Assembly: GCA_029204225.1 (NCBI GenBank)
Contig: CM055107.1
Location: forward strand, 9,479,472-9,543,471
Direction: 5' to 3'
Origin: Diphasiastrum complanatum
Lineage: Eukaryota; Streptophyta; Lycopodiopsida; Lycopodiales; Lycopodiaceae
Length of the DNA stretch: 64,000 bases
Shown here piece by piece: positions 23,315 to 33,240 of this stretch (positions within the stretch are counted from its first letter, which is position 1; each line of letters opens with the position of its first letter). Position numbers and translations under genes: made by a program. The notes under the pieces are model-generated. The model was given only the letters and a program-made list of their open reading frames with translations, was not told where the DNA came from and did no database searches.

Positions 23315-23400
23315 TGTACTATAGGCAAGCGGAATGGCCTTCAACTTCCAAACATGAGGTCGTGGGTTTGATACCCCATCCCGTTTATTGGCATAGACCA
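23315..23400 (+). repeat. Candidate tRNA-related SINE head
   Basis: taggcaagcggaatgg resembles a Pol III A box, and gtgggtttgataccccat about 35 bp later resembles a B box (consensus GGTTCGAnnCC; here GGTTTGATACC). The spacing and the aacatgaggtcg lead-in fit plant tRNA-derived SINEs. No cloverleaf could be folded, so it is not a tRNA gene. Element limits are unclear. Confidence 0.4.
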
Positions 23401-24149
23401 AAATACATAACAATTTTATGAGATCCACCAACTCTTATATATAGGTTTTGTGCTAGATTTAAACATAACCATAAATGCAAACATGCATTCCCCACACATA
23501 TAACTTGAAGGTGTTTGTGGGCTCGACATATTCATTGTTACATACTAGAGTTGTACCATCTGGCATGAAGGCATGAACCATAGGTGTTTGTGGGCCCCAC
23601 ATAAAATAAAGCTCTAGGCTAGGCATGTGCCATGGGGCATAGATGATTGTGGGGTCCACATATTTAAGATCTAGATCAGGACCTTGTCACGTGGCATCAA
23701 GCTATGGACGGGGATACCTAAAGAGTACACTTCAAGTGCACCTACAACTCCCATCCAATGGTGATGGATGGGGCTAAGAGGGAATAAACATCTCTCCCCC
23801 TTGGATGGAGTGGGGCCAGTGCTATAGAGACAGTACATCTGCCTCTACAATGCACTCTCTAATGAGAGCTGCCATGGACCATGGATGTTTGTGGGCTCCA
23901 CATATTCAAGCTCCATACTAGGTTTTTGCCATGTGGCATGATTGATTTACCATCAAGGATACAACAAATGCTTGATAATGTGTATTTGTCTGTAGATTGT
24001 AGAGATATAATGGCTCATTCTCTTGTCTTGCCACTGTCGTGACTAGATGAGATGATTTGCCATTGTATCCCTACAATGTGTCTCCAAACACACATTATCT
24101 AGTTCCCAAATGTGTTAGAAGTTTTGTCTTCTTGGATGCGTTGAGTCTG

Positions 24150-24528
24150 TTACGGCCCTAATGGGAGTTTGTACCATTGGGGTGTTGTCTTAGACGTAGG
24201 GGCCAGGCCTAATTCAGATAATAGCTGAGTAGGACCATGGGCTATGCCTGCATGCGGTATAGGCATGTGTGTTGCATCCTAGTATAGGATAGGATGTACA
24301 TGCACCGTGTCTATGCATGGGTCTTTGCTATTATGGGTTAGGGGTACCTACATGCAGTGGACATGCATGGGAGTTAGGCATGGGTTGATAGCACGCTTAC
24401 ATGTGGATTCAGTGCATGGGCAGACGAGGTGGGTGCTACTCTCTATATATACCCTCACCCGTGTCCATAGGGATCATTGAGAGTCTGCGGCCCTTATGAT
24501 GTTGGAGTGGTAAGCGCTTACTATCATT
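24150..24528 (+). repeat. Possible solo LTR interrupted by the miniature element
   Basis: Promoter-like sequence begins at ctgttacggccc, has a TATA-like ctctatatatacc (24,441-24,453), and runs to tcattgtgat, where the miniature LTR element is inserted. It may continue at 25,169. I saw no partner copy, so LTR identity is inference. Confidence 0.35.
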
Positions 24529-24533
24529 GTGAT
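24529..24533. repeat. Target-site duplication GTGAT (left)
   Basis: GTGAT precedes LTR 1 and recurs at 25,164-25,168 after LTR 2. Confidence 0.85.
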
Positions 24534-24825
24534 TGTTGGAATGACAAAGTGGAGCCACAGTCCACCGCTCAAAGAATTCTCATAAGTGAAAGTGGGACTT
24601 TGTTCAAAGTGGATATAAGTTGAAAATGTCCAAGTGTATAATGTCCCCTGATACCAGCCCCTTTGCAGATAAGGGGGAGCACTTGGATTTGTGGGCGGCT
24701 AGGCGTCCGAGGACGGGATCCCGGAATGCGGCTCACGGAAGGGGCAAAAGGCTCCATGATTTTGGTGCAACCTTTGAACCATAAAGGTTAAGTTGTATCC
24801 GTTGAAGGCCCACCGAATTCCTACA

Positions 24826-24838
24826 TGGTATTAGAGCA
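24826..24838 (+). other. Primer-binding site of the miniature element
   Basis: TGGTATTAGAGCA directly follows LTR 1. It differs from the canonical initiator-Met primer site TGGTATCAGAGC by one base. Confidence 0.85.
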
Positions 24839-24861
24839 AGCAACGTGACCTGTGCCCCACT

Positions 24862-24872
24862 TTGAGGAAAAG
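24862..24872 (+). other. Polypurine tract of the miniature element
   Basis: ttgaggaaaag abuts the start of LTR 2, where plus-strand priming would occur. Confidence 0.7.
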
Positions 24873-25556
24873 TGTTGGAATGACAAAGTGGAGCCACAGT
24901 CCACGCTCAAAGAAATCTCATAAGTAAAAGTGGGACTTTGTTCAAAGTGGATATAAGTTGAAAATGTCCAAGTGTATAATGTCCCCTGGTACCAGCCCCT
25001 TTGCGGGTAAGGGGGAGCACTTGGATTTGTGGGCGGCTAGGGGTCCGGGGACAGGATCCTGGAACGCGGCTCACGGAAGGGGCAAAAGGCTCCATGATTT
25101 TGGTGCAACCTCTGAACCATAAAGGTTAAATTGTATTCGTTGAAGACCCACCGAATTCCTACGGTGATTTGCCATACTCCCTAGTGCTCAGGGGCTAGAT
25201 CGGACGGTCTAGGTTTGGTTGGGTTGGCTTCGTCCACTGCACTTCCTTATTGTGTTCTTGGCGCTCAATCTTGATTGGACGTCTTGGGGGACGTTTTAGA
25301 GTCCATGTGGGCACCACCAATATTTTGATGCAATTCCTCGACACATTTCATGAGACGCCTGCATCATGTGACACCGACACGTTCCAAACAAGTAACCATG
25401 TGGCTTATTGTGGACTGTAGATTTGTGTTAAAATTGAGGGTTGTGATTTGATGTCTGTTAATAAACTTTCTATGTGTACTCATCAATTGGAGCTCTCACA
25501 GCTTGCCACACTTCAAGTGGGGTTTTCTTCATCCAATAATAGAGATTCTCGATTGA

Positions 25557-25642
25557 AAGCAAAGTGAAGATATATGTGAGTTGTCCATTCAATGGGGGCC
25601 TTAAAGTCAAGCAAAGTGAAGATATATGTGAGTTGTCCATTC
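25557..25642. repeat. 34-bp direct repeat upstream of the RLP44-like gene
   Basis: 25,557-25,590 and 25,609-25,642 are identical (aagcaaagtgaag through gttgtccattc), 52 bp apart, about 330 bp before the start codon. Confidence 0.85.
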
Positions 25643-25969
25643 GTTCCACTTCAAAGTCTCACAAAGTACGAATGGCCACCATGATGCTCTTTCCAAATTG
25701 GCAATGAGAATAGTGTTGTTAAGATGTGGGAGAGAAGATTTGAGATTAGGAGATTTTGATTCTCAACCAATCAAGGTTCACCACATGACAAGAAAAGAGT
25801 AGGCGGTAGGCCCAAACCAGGACCATCCTCAAATGCCTACCTAGGAAGATGTGGGTGATAAGAAGAAGAGGTTGTTGTAAAGCTAGGTTGAGCACTTGGG
25901 GAGGGGCCATTTGGGTGGGGATGATGTTGTAGGAGAGGAGAAATGAATGGGAGGAGCATGAGTTGAGCC

Positions 25970-26839
25970 ATGAAGCTGCTTATCACGCCAAAAGGTGATG
26001 GAGAGCAAACTATTGCTCCTCTTCTCGCTCTCCTCCTCTTCTTCCTCGTTTTTGTTTGGGCTTTTGTTTTTTGCACTGGATCGGCCCTCACTGCTGGCGA
26101 TGACGAAGCCTGTATCGCAGGCCTGCAGCTTGGGCTTTACGACCCACAAGCAACCTTGTCCTCCTGGAATGGAGATGCTCTCGCATCGCCTTGCTTCAAC
26201 CAATCCCTCACTCTCCTCTCTGGAATCACCTGCAATGCCAACAGAGTTGTTTCCATTCAGCTCAGCAGCAAAGGCTTGGCAGGCAGCGTCTCCTCCAGCA
26301 TCTCAAACTGCACCTTCCTCAATCTGGTAGATTTTTCCAACAATGATCTAACGGGGGAAATGCAGCCCGAGCTAGGGGACCTCTTACTTCTCACCTCCTT
26401 GAATCTTTCCCTCAACCGCTTCCTTGGTGTTATTCCTGATGCGCTCACAAATTGCAGTTACTTGAGCTCGCTAGACCTTCACAAGAACAGCCTAAGTGGC
26501 ACCATTCCTCTGGATTTAGGGTATCTAGTCCGGCTGAAGATTTTTGATGTTTCTGACAATGATCTGTCCGGATCTATTCCCTATAGTCTGGGGTATAACT
26601 TCACGGGAGGCCCTCGCTTTAATGTGTCTTCCTTTAGAGGGAACAAAGGGTTGTATGGTTATCCTCTGCCATATCCTAAGGTGCGCACCTTTTCTGTGGT
26701 TGCCATTGTCGGTATTGGCTTAGCGAGTGGCCTGCTGAGCTTGGTAATAAGTTTTGTGGCTGTCTGTGTGTGGTTGAAAGTTTCCGAGCATCGCCTGGCT
26801 GCAGAGGAAGGTAAAATTTCCCAGCTCATGGCTGAATGA
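25970..26839 (+). CDS. RLP44: RLP44-like leucine-rich-repeat receptor-like protein
   Basis: 289 residues in one exon. A hydrophobic signal segment (about residues 17-45) precedes the LRR N-cap [17 protein letters not shown] and its cysteines. About four LRRs follow ([62 protein letters not shown]). Then come the juxtamembrane box [18 protein letters not shown], a membrane span ([20 protein letters not shown]) and a short basic-acidic tail ending [11 protein letters not shown]. There is no kinase domain. The [10 protein letters not shown] box, AIVGIGL.SG membrane start and EEGKISQ tail are signatures of RLP44, which in Arabidopsis links cell-wall (pectin) state to brassinosteroid signalling through BAK1/BRI1. 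The start is the first ATG before the signal peptide. Conservation of function is inferred. Confidence 0.92.
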   Translation: MKLLITPKGDGEQTIAPLLALLLFFLVFVWAFVFCTGSALTAGDDEACIAGLQLGLYDPQATLSSWNGDALASPCFNQSLTLLSGITCNANRVVSIQLSSKGLAGSVSSSISNCTFLNLVDFSNNDLTGEMQPELGDLLLLTSLNLSLNRFLGVIPDALTNCSYLSSLDLHKNSLSGTIPLDLGYLVRLKIFDVSDNDLSGSIPYSLGYNFTGGPRFNVSSFRGNKGLYGYPLPYPKVRTFSVVAIVGIGLASGLLSLVISFVAVCVWLKVSEHRLAAEEGKISQLMAE

Positions 26840-27215
26840 GCGCTCATTCACTCTACATCCACAACCGTGAGCGCTTAGGGAGCCTACATGTCCCATTTTG
26901 CATCTGGCTGACGGCTGATACAATGATCTGCAAGTGCATACTTTTCTCGAAATCACCAACATGATTGCTTTTGAAGGTTATATTGCGAGATTCTTTTAGA
27001 TATGAATGAGATCTCAGCGATCCCTCGTATTTCAATGGCAATACAGATTCTTTATCGGGCCAGATTGATGCTGAAAAATGCGTTTGTACATTGATCAATT
27101 ATTAGCTCCGGACATGTAACCGGTTCTTCCTTTGTTGAACTCTATATGTCAAGTAGGATTTGCCATCTCTTTCTGACAGGCTTGTTATGAACTGGTTCTC
27201 CTATACCATGGATCA

Positions 27216-27221
27216 AATAAA
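27216..27221 (+). promoter_or_regulatory. Candidate polyadenylation signal of the RLP44-like gene
   Basis: AATAAA lies about 375 bp after the stop codon, in AT-rich sequence on the same strand. Plausible but unproven. Confidence 0.4.
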
Positions 27222-27229
27222 AAGTTTAT

Positions 27230-29640
27230 TAACTCTGCGTGAAGCCTTCCAATGGAGTAAGGTTGAGTACGTTGTAGTGAAATGTCTGAAGCTCTCTACT
27301 GGCTGTATGTTATTTTTATTGGAATTATAGCAGTTTGGGATTCTTTCCTTTAATCTGCTACTTTTTACATGAGAATAATCTATTTTCTAGACCTTACAAA
27401 TCATATATCGTTGCTATTTTTCTTGACAAAGTAACCTTAAGCCTTGTCTTTTGGGTTTTAAAAAAAAAACTCTATCCATTTGATATGATGCTAGTGCTCA
27501 CTAATATGTTTGCTTAAGAAAAGCCTTCGTTCTCATATAGGCTCTAGTCTCATACTTCATCAATAAGGAATTTCTAAGGGTGGTTTCAGATTATCGACAA
27601 GTTCCTTCCATTTTTTGAATCTTGGCAAGTGAGTTGACAAGCAATTGACTACTTTCATTTCACATTTGGTTGGTAAGTGTTAAATGAAGGGCTACAATAT
27701 AATTGGTCCATTTGAATCTTGAGTCTTGACATATGGGTTGATCCATTTTATTCAAGGTGTTGTGTTTTGAAATGCAAGTATGAAAATTTTCATGTTAAAA
27801 GATTGAAGAGAAGTTTTATTTCCAAGCAATTACCTTTCCAGTGCAAAGGTCAAAATTGAAATGCATTTCATTGAAAGGAATATTGGCAATGAAGGGTTTA
27901 GAAAACTTCAAAATGCATACCAACATGCCAGGGGGAGCTCAACATGTGAAGAGACACTGACTGGCCCAAAAAATGAATATGACTTGCCTTTATGTGACAG
28001 TGGTTCGTTGCCATGTCATCTCCCACATAGTGGCAAGTGGATGTTAATGTGAAAGGTCGTGAGTCCCATTTTTTCTCCTGGACCAATAAAAGAGATCTAT
28101 TTTAAATCTTAGACTTGCCCAGCATGTAGTGTGAAATGGACCTAAATGTGAAAGTTTTTGTAATTAATCGGTAAGGGATATGTTTTACGTTTAATGTCAA
28201 TTTTGCATAGACATCTTTTAAAATTTATAATTTGGCCATTTTTTTTTCTTCTCTTGGATGTCCATTTATGAGGTTGATCGGAATTGTACTGATGATCTCA
28301 AGGAGAGGTTATGTGCCTTAGACTAACACACCACTTGTTGTGGAAATAATTGAGATTATTAGAATTTAACAATCCAATTTTCATGAACTATGGTTTGAAA
28401 TGGTAGCGGTTTGCATTGAGAAAGTGATTGAATCGTTAGACAAAAAAAATTCAAATGGACAAAAAACAATTTGGCTCATTCAAATTTCTTGTTGGGTTGC
28501 TTTTGGAGAGAGTCTTGAGTAAGTTTTGGACTGGTTTGGGACAAAGGAAAACGGATCAAAGATAAGGGAGGGAGAGGGGTAGGTAAGGCGGGAGAGAGAT
28601 AGATGATGATCATCGGAGAGGATAGCCATACTAAGGAATAAAGAAATTAGGGCCTAGGTTAGAACTCCAAAATTAGGACTTGGGAGAGCTAAATTAGTAT
28701 TTAGGGTGTAGGAGAGGCCTTTAATGAGAGATATAAAAAGAGATTAAATGCCTTTTTTTTTTCTATGAGAGAAATAAAGACAAATTGAATGGTACATTAC
28801 ACATGTAGGTGTTGAATAGAGTCAGAGTCCCTTGAGATTCAATTAGATCCTACCTAAGATCATACACCTCTGAATTTGACATGTCACAGTATTTTTCTCG
28901 ATCTCATGGACCGATAACTCATTAAATGGCTGCACCCCTCAGATATTGTCCAATACTATACATTTAGGAATGGACGTTGATAACATTCATTACATTTGAC
29001 ATGCTATACGAGAACGTTCACACATGTGATTTAGTTGTTGAGATAGTCAGGTACATACATTGGTTTCACATCTACATATATTTTCGCATCCTTCTAGATA
29101 CCTATATCCATGCACCTAACACAATTACACCAAGAGTAGGCACTCTCCAAAATAGAGATCAGTACCACGAACATGTAGTACCTAGCAATTCTTTCTAGAT
29201 GAAGAAGCTGAGTAGAGAAGCTGAGTAGCCATTCCTCTCCTAGTGCTCATACCTCTGAAAGCCTGGAAAACTCTTATTGACTCAGGAGTACAAGGTGATT
29301 AGGACGGCTCCCGAAATTGGAATCAACATCACCTTAATCACTCATGTAAGGGCAGTGTGGGCCCTTCCCTCACTGGGGATCTTCCGACGGAATCAATTCC
29401 TCGACGAAAAATCCGCCCAACAAAAGAGCATATCCACGGCTATCATTGATGCCTTCAAATTTTGTATCTACAGTTGTCTTAGACACCTACTGGCTCATCG
29501 ATTAACTGATTAGTTCTATTGTGATAGATGATATCAGCACATTGCTCTTAATTCACTAAGTCTTGTGCATCATTATCGAATGTGACAGTCTGATAGTGTG
29601 TCTCAACATTTTGAACTGTAGTGATCTTTCGCACCTTTCT
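27230..29640. other. Intergenic, no clear gene
   Basis: AT-rich sequence without a supported coding region. The frames at 27,861-28,052 and 29,277-29,513 show no recognised motif. The right end (to 29,657) may be LTR because a primer-site-like word follows. Confidence 0.4.
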
Positions 29641-29658
29641 CCTTTATTTTTCCAACAA

Positions 29659-29670
29659 TGGTATTAGAGT
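29659..29670 (+). other. Primer-binding-site-like sequence
   Basis: tggtattagagt follows tccaacaa. It matches the initiator-Met primer site at 10 of 12 positions and is close to the miniature element's site. A short Gag-like start (MEQSSFGFDSSSHSM, from 29,720) lies downstream, suggesting the 5' end of a lost LTR element. Confidence 0.45.
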
Positions 29671-30210
29671 TTGTGTGGATTCTCATAATATTTTCAATTA
29701 TTGTCCTTTCTAGACACATGGAGCAATCATCTTTTGGATTCGACTCATCAAGTCATTCAATGGTGATGACTAATGCATCATCCAGAGAAAATATGGGCCC
29801 AAAGAGGGCCCTATAAGAAATGCCATGTAGAAGAGAGAAAAATAATTATAAAGTAATTATAATATCATTTTATAACTTCTTTATGCATTTGCCCGCACTA
29901 CTTTCCATGTAAATGAATGCACCTTAGTTTAGTCACATCAAACTTCACTGGTGCTTAACCATAGTTAAGATATAGTTTTCAAAATGCTGAAATATTCCCT
30001 CCCAATAGTTGGGAACACTCAAAAATTTGAATTAGGAGTGACATTTCTGAAACAAATCATACGCCATCTCTATCTCCAGGGTCAAAAACAAGTGTTTAGC
30101 GCCATCTCTATCTCCAACATAGTCGTTAGCACCATCTCCAGCTTTGTTATTGTCATTGTGTTGTTTTTTACTATACTACTGTACTGATTACAAAGCGTTA
30201 TCATCTTCAT

Positions 30211-33090
30211 GTGGATCTGTCACCAAAATATGCTCCGCTCAGGACGAGAAATTCAAAGCAACCCAAATTGTCAACTTCTGATATGGTCCGATACAGGGAG
30301 GAAAAGCTAAAGCATGTAGATTTATGGTCATCAGGAACATTGTATCTTATTGATCCATGTTCATTGCAACATCCAGATTTTCATTCGATGAGTCAGTTAA
30401 TAATCTATATGTGTCATGGTAAAAATGGCCTTTTGGGTTACTGTGAGAATTTGATGCTCTATGAGAATGCACATTCAATGCAAAGAATACATTATTTGGA
30501 AGAGGAATTAAGGAAAATATCAAAGGAGTGTGAAGAAAAATTTACAAAGTTGAAAACTTGTTTGGATGAAAATGAGATGCTCAAGAAGGAGGTCCAAAGG
30601 TTGAAATTTTTTTTGCATCATTATACAACTAGTAATGATGAGATAAAAACTGCATTTCAATCCATGCGTATCTCATATTTGTCTCTTGTTAAAGATATGG
30701 ATGTGCTCAACAGAAATGTTCGAAGCAACAAGAGAAAAAGACTGGTAAACAAGGATATATGTGATCTATCATCCAGAGGAGGTCATAGAAAAAGACGAAT
30801 TCGTGCATTCAAGTAAGTTATAGCTTATTTGGTATTGAATTCGCTTGAACTTTTTGATTCATTCATAATAACTAATTTTTGTTATTTATTCATTTCAACT
30901 TTCTGTTGATTTGCTTATTATATACTGTTGTGAATACTATGAGTGTCCTAATTTCTACTGACATTTTCATGAACATTATGTTTGCAATGCAGATCAACAT
31001 TGGTTGTTGAAGACCATTTGGCCGATGAGATTTCAATTGGAAACTCACTAGACTCTATGTTGACTTCTAAATCTATGAAATCAATGTTAAACAATAACAA
31101 AATGAGAAAGATTAAGGCTTCAGTTACTTATAGTATTATGGATGAAGTTGGAAAAACATTAGATACTACATTGCTTCAGGGGGATGTGAATTTTCTAGCA
31201 TCAGTAGGGAAGCATATGCAACAATGTTTAAGATGATAAAGGAGGCATTTGCACAGGTAAATATTAAAAAGTTTCCAATCCCATGACCATTTCATCATTT
31301 AAAAAAAAGACATGTTAAACCAAGGTATGCAAACAATAGTTGGTAATCCATCTCATATCAATGAACTGTATTGTTTGAAAGGAGAAAGTCTAGCTTATAA
31401 CAATTCCAACAATTTATATATTGACATTAATCAGTTACTAACATTCATCATAAATTTTTACGGTATTACAAATGAGAATGTCAATAACAAGTTGATAGTT
31501 GTTCTCAAGTTAGATGAGTTTGAAATTATAAAAGGACAAAAAATGAAAAGAGTCAATCTCACGATCATGAATGGAGCACTTTCAAATTCAGAAAACTCAG
31601 AAGGCCTCAATTTCAGTGTTCAATCATAAAATGATATCTGGTGGTTGGTAGCATTTCAGATATAGTAGTTCCTTCGCATAATAAATAGGGATAATCATTT
31701 TATGGATTTCATTTGGGAAATCTTCTCTATGTTAATATTATGAGGCTAATTACGTTTTTGTATTCTCTTATAGGTGATGAAAGAAGACCATGACATTCTC
31801 TCATGGATATTTAATAGAACGTCATATCCTGCCACCATAAAAAATCAAATTGGAACGAGTTCCACTCAATATTCCTGAAATTGGCACTTTCAACGTTGAA
31901 TGGCATTTAGCAGGAGATCTGAAGACATTGAAATGTATGTTAAGTGTATCTCATGGTGCTAACTCTAAACACCCTTGTTTGTACTGCATGAAAATAACAA
32001 AAGACATGATAAGGAGTACAGGAATATCAAGAGATTGCGAAGATCCTCTTCGAAATGTTCATATCTGTACATTGCATGTGGAGGTGCGTATTATAGAAAA
32101 AATAATATATCTTCACATCTAGTATGCATGGAATTTCGAGTCAGAGGCCTATGCGAAGGAAGCTATTTCCATATCAAAGGATGTGTTGTCCAAAGCAGGC
32201 TTACATAAAGGCCATGTTAGAATAAAAAAAGATGACAAGCTATCAAGTAAAACAGGAAATATTCCATGCAAGCCGGCATTGGAGGATCCAAAGTTTGAAG
32301 ATCTTTATCAAATTATTCTGGCAAACAATCCAAGATTCAATACACGGTTTGGAAAGAAATTATTGCAACAACTCAAGATTTTGAAGAAGAAGGTTCTACC
32401 CGTATACACAAAGTAGAAGTTTAAAAAAGTTAGACAACATGGTGAAATACTTGAGAAAAAATAAATTTTCAAATACTGATGTACAAATGATACAGAAAAC
32501 AACCAGTGAATTTGTGGATGCAGTTCAAAGTGCATGGGGTGTTGATCATATAACACATTATATGGTAAGATTTCGATGTTACACTACGATAGACAAATAT
32601 GTGCAATTAAATTAGATACTTTTGTTACTGATTTAGATTATGTTTTTATGACATGCAGCACATATTACGACATCATTCGACATTCTTTGCAAGAAATAGT
32701 AGAAGTCTTAGCATATGGTCATCGCAAGGAATGGAAAAATCTCATTGGCAAGCAAGAGCGGCATTTCATAAAAGTACACAACATGGCGGGACTAGCACAA
32801 AAAACAGCTATATACTACAACTTTTCCAATGGTAATGGTTTTACAGAAGAATCCAAATTCGTCATAATACAAAATCGACGGATTACAAAAAATTTCAAAA
32901 AGCATGCAAATTTATACAAGCCAGTAGGCAATAGACACACAATAAAATTTTGTATATTAAATAAAAATATTTACAAAGTACAATTCAGCAATATCTACTC
33001 TGCTTTCGATATTTTCTCCAATGAAAGTTGCAACTTAGAAGCATGCAACAATTTTCTTCTTTCGTATGGATCCAACAACTCATAGTTTTC
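30211..33090 (+). pseudogene. Spliced coiled-coil/zinc-finger gene of unknown family
   Basis: Exon 1 (from 30,211, possibly earlier) encodes SSGTLYLIDPCSLQHPDFHS, then a coiled coil (about residues 90-140, LEEELRKISKECEEK) and a basic tail. A clean intron (gtaagt at 30,813; gcag ending 30,992) joins it in frame to exon 2 (STLVVEDHLADEIS...), which loses frame near 31,212 and ends at a donor (cag/gtaaat, 31,257). A later exon after ttatag (31,774) carries IGTFNVEWHLAGDLKTLKCM and HGANSKHPCLYCMK, an Asp followed by a CxxC typical of DDE-type transposase cores. Frames at 32,183-32,415 and 32,576-33,080 may be the C-terminus. Stops and shifts indicate decay. A DNA-transposon transposase is the leading guess, not established. 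Confidence 0.5.
30813..30992 (+). other. Intron in the unknown plus-strand gene
   Basis: 180 bp, donor GTAAGT and acceptor tttgcaatgcAG. Removing it joins the two coding frames without a shift (AA + A gives Lys). Canonical and convincing. Confidence 0.75.
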
Positions 33091-33240
33091 ATGCTTACTC
33101 AGATCAAGAGACAGAGGCGGACGCAGAGGTAGAGGCAGAGGCAGAGGCTCACCACGACACATGACAACCTCAGTGTCATCTACAGATAGCATACAATGCA
33201 AAATGAGATGATCTGAGCATGGAATTCACTGGTCCATATC

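Larger units (their letters stand above)
22440..23950. repeat. Degenerate repeats built on ccacatattcaag
   Basis: Units of roughly 65-90 bp with the core gtttgtgggccccacatattcaagctctaggctaggcttgtgcc (in shorter shared words) occur near 22,450, 22,530, 22,590, 23,510, 23,580, 23,640 and 23,885. Each usually includes a catgtggcat-like tail and a gaccatag-like head. The unit is variable, so the copies are old. No coding. Confidence 0.7.
24534..25163 (+). mobile_element. Miniature LTR retrotransposon (TRIM-like)
   Basis: Two direct repeats (24,534-24,825, 292 bp; 24,873-25,163, 291 bp) flank only 47 bp. They start TGTTGGAAT and end ATTCCTAC(A/G), near-perfect inverted ends. The 47 bp begin with a primer site abutting LTR 1 (TGGTATTAGAGCA) and end with a purine-rich tract (gaggaaaag) abutting LTR 2. 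A GTGAT duplication flanks the whole. All cis-signals for retrotransposition are present without coding capacity, which defines the TRIM class. Any replication would need proteins from another element. Confidence 0.88.

Noticed and set aside
23324-23395. tRNA gene
   Set aside because: A- and B-box-like words are present but no acceptor stem or cloverleaf can be formed.
24569-25095. Two similar 62-codon minus-strand genes
   Set aside because: They are the same stretch of the two LTRs of the miniature element, so their similarity reflects LTR identity, not coding.
25883-26330. Antisense and alternate-frame ORFs over the RLP44-like gene
   Set aside because: They are shadows of the real frame, with no domain content.
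29277-29513. Small host gene
   Set aside because: No motif, signal or splice context; located in a probable LTR or intergenic stretch.
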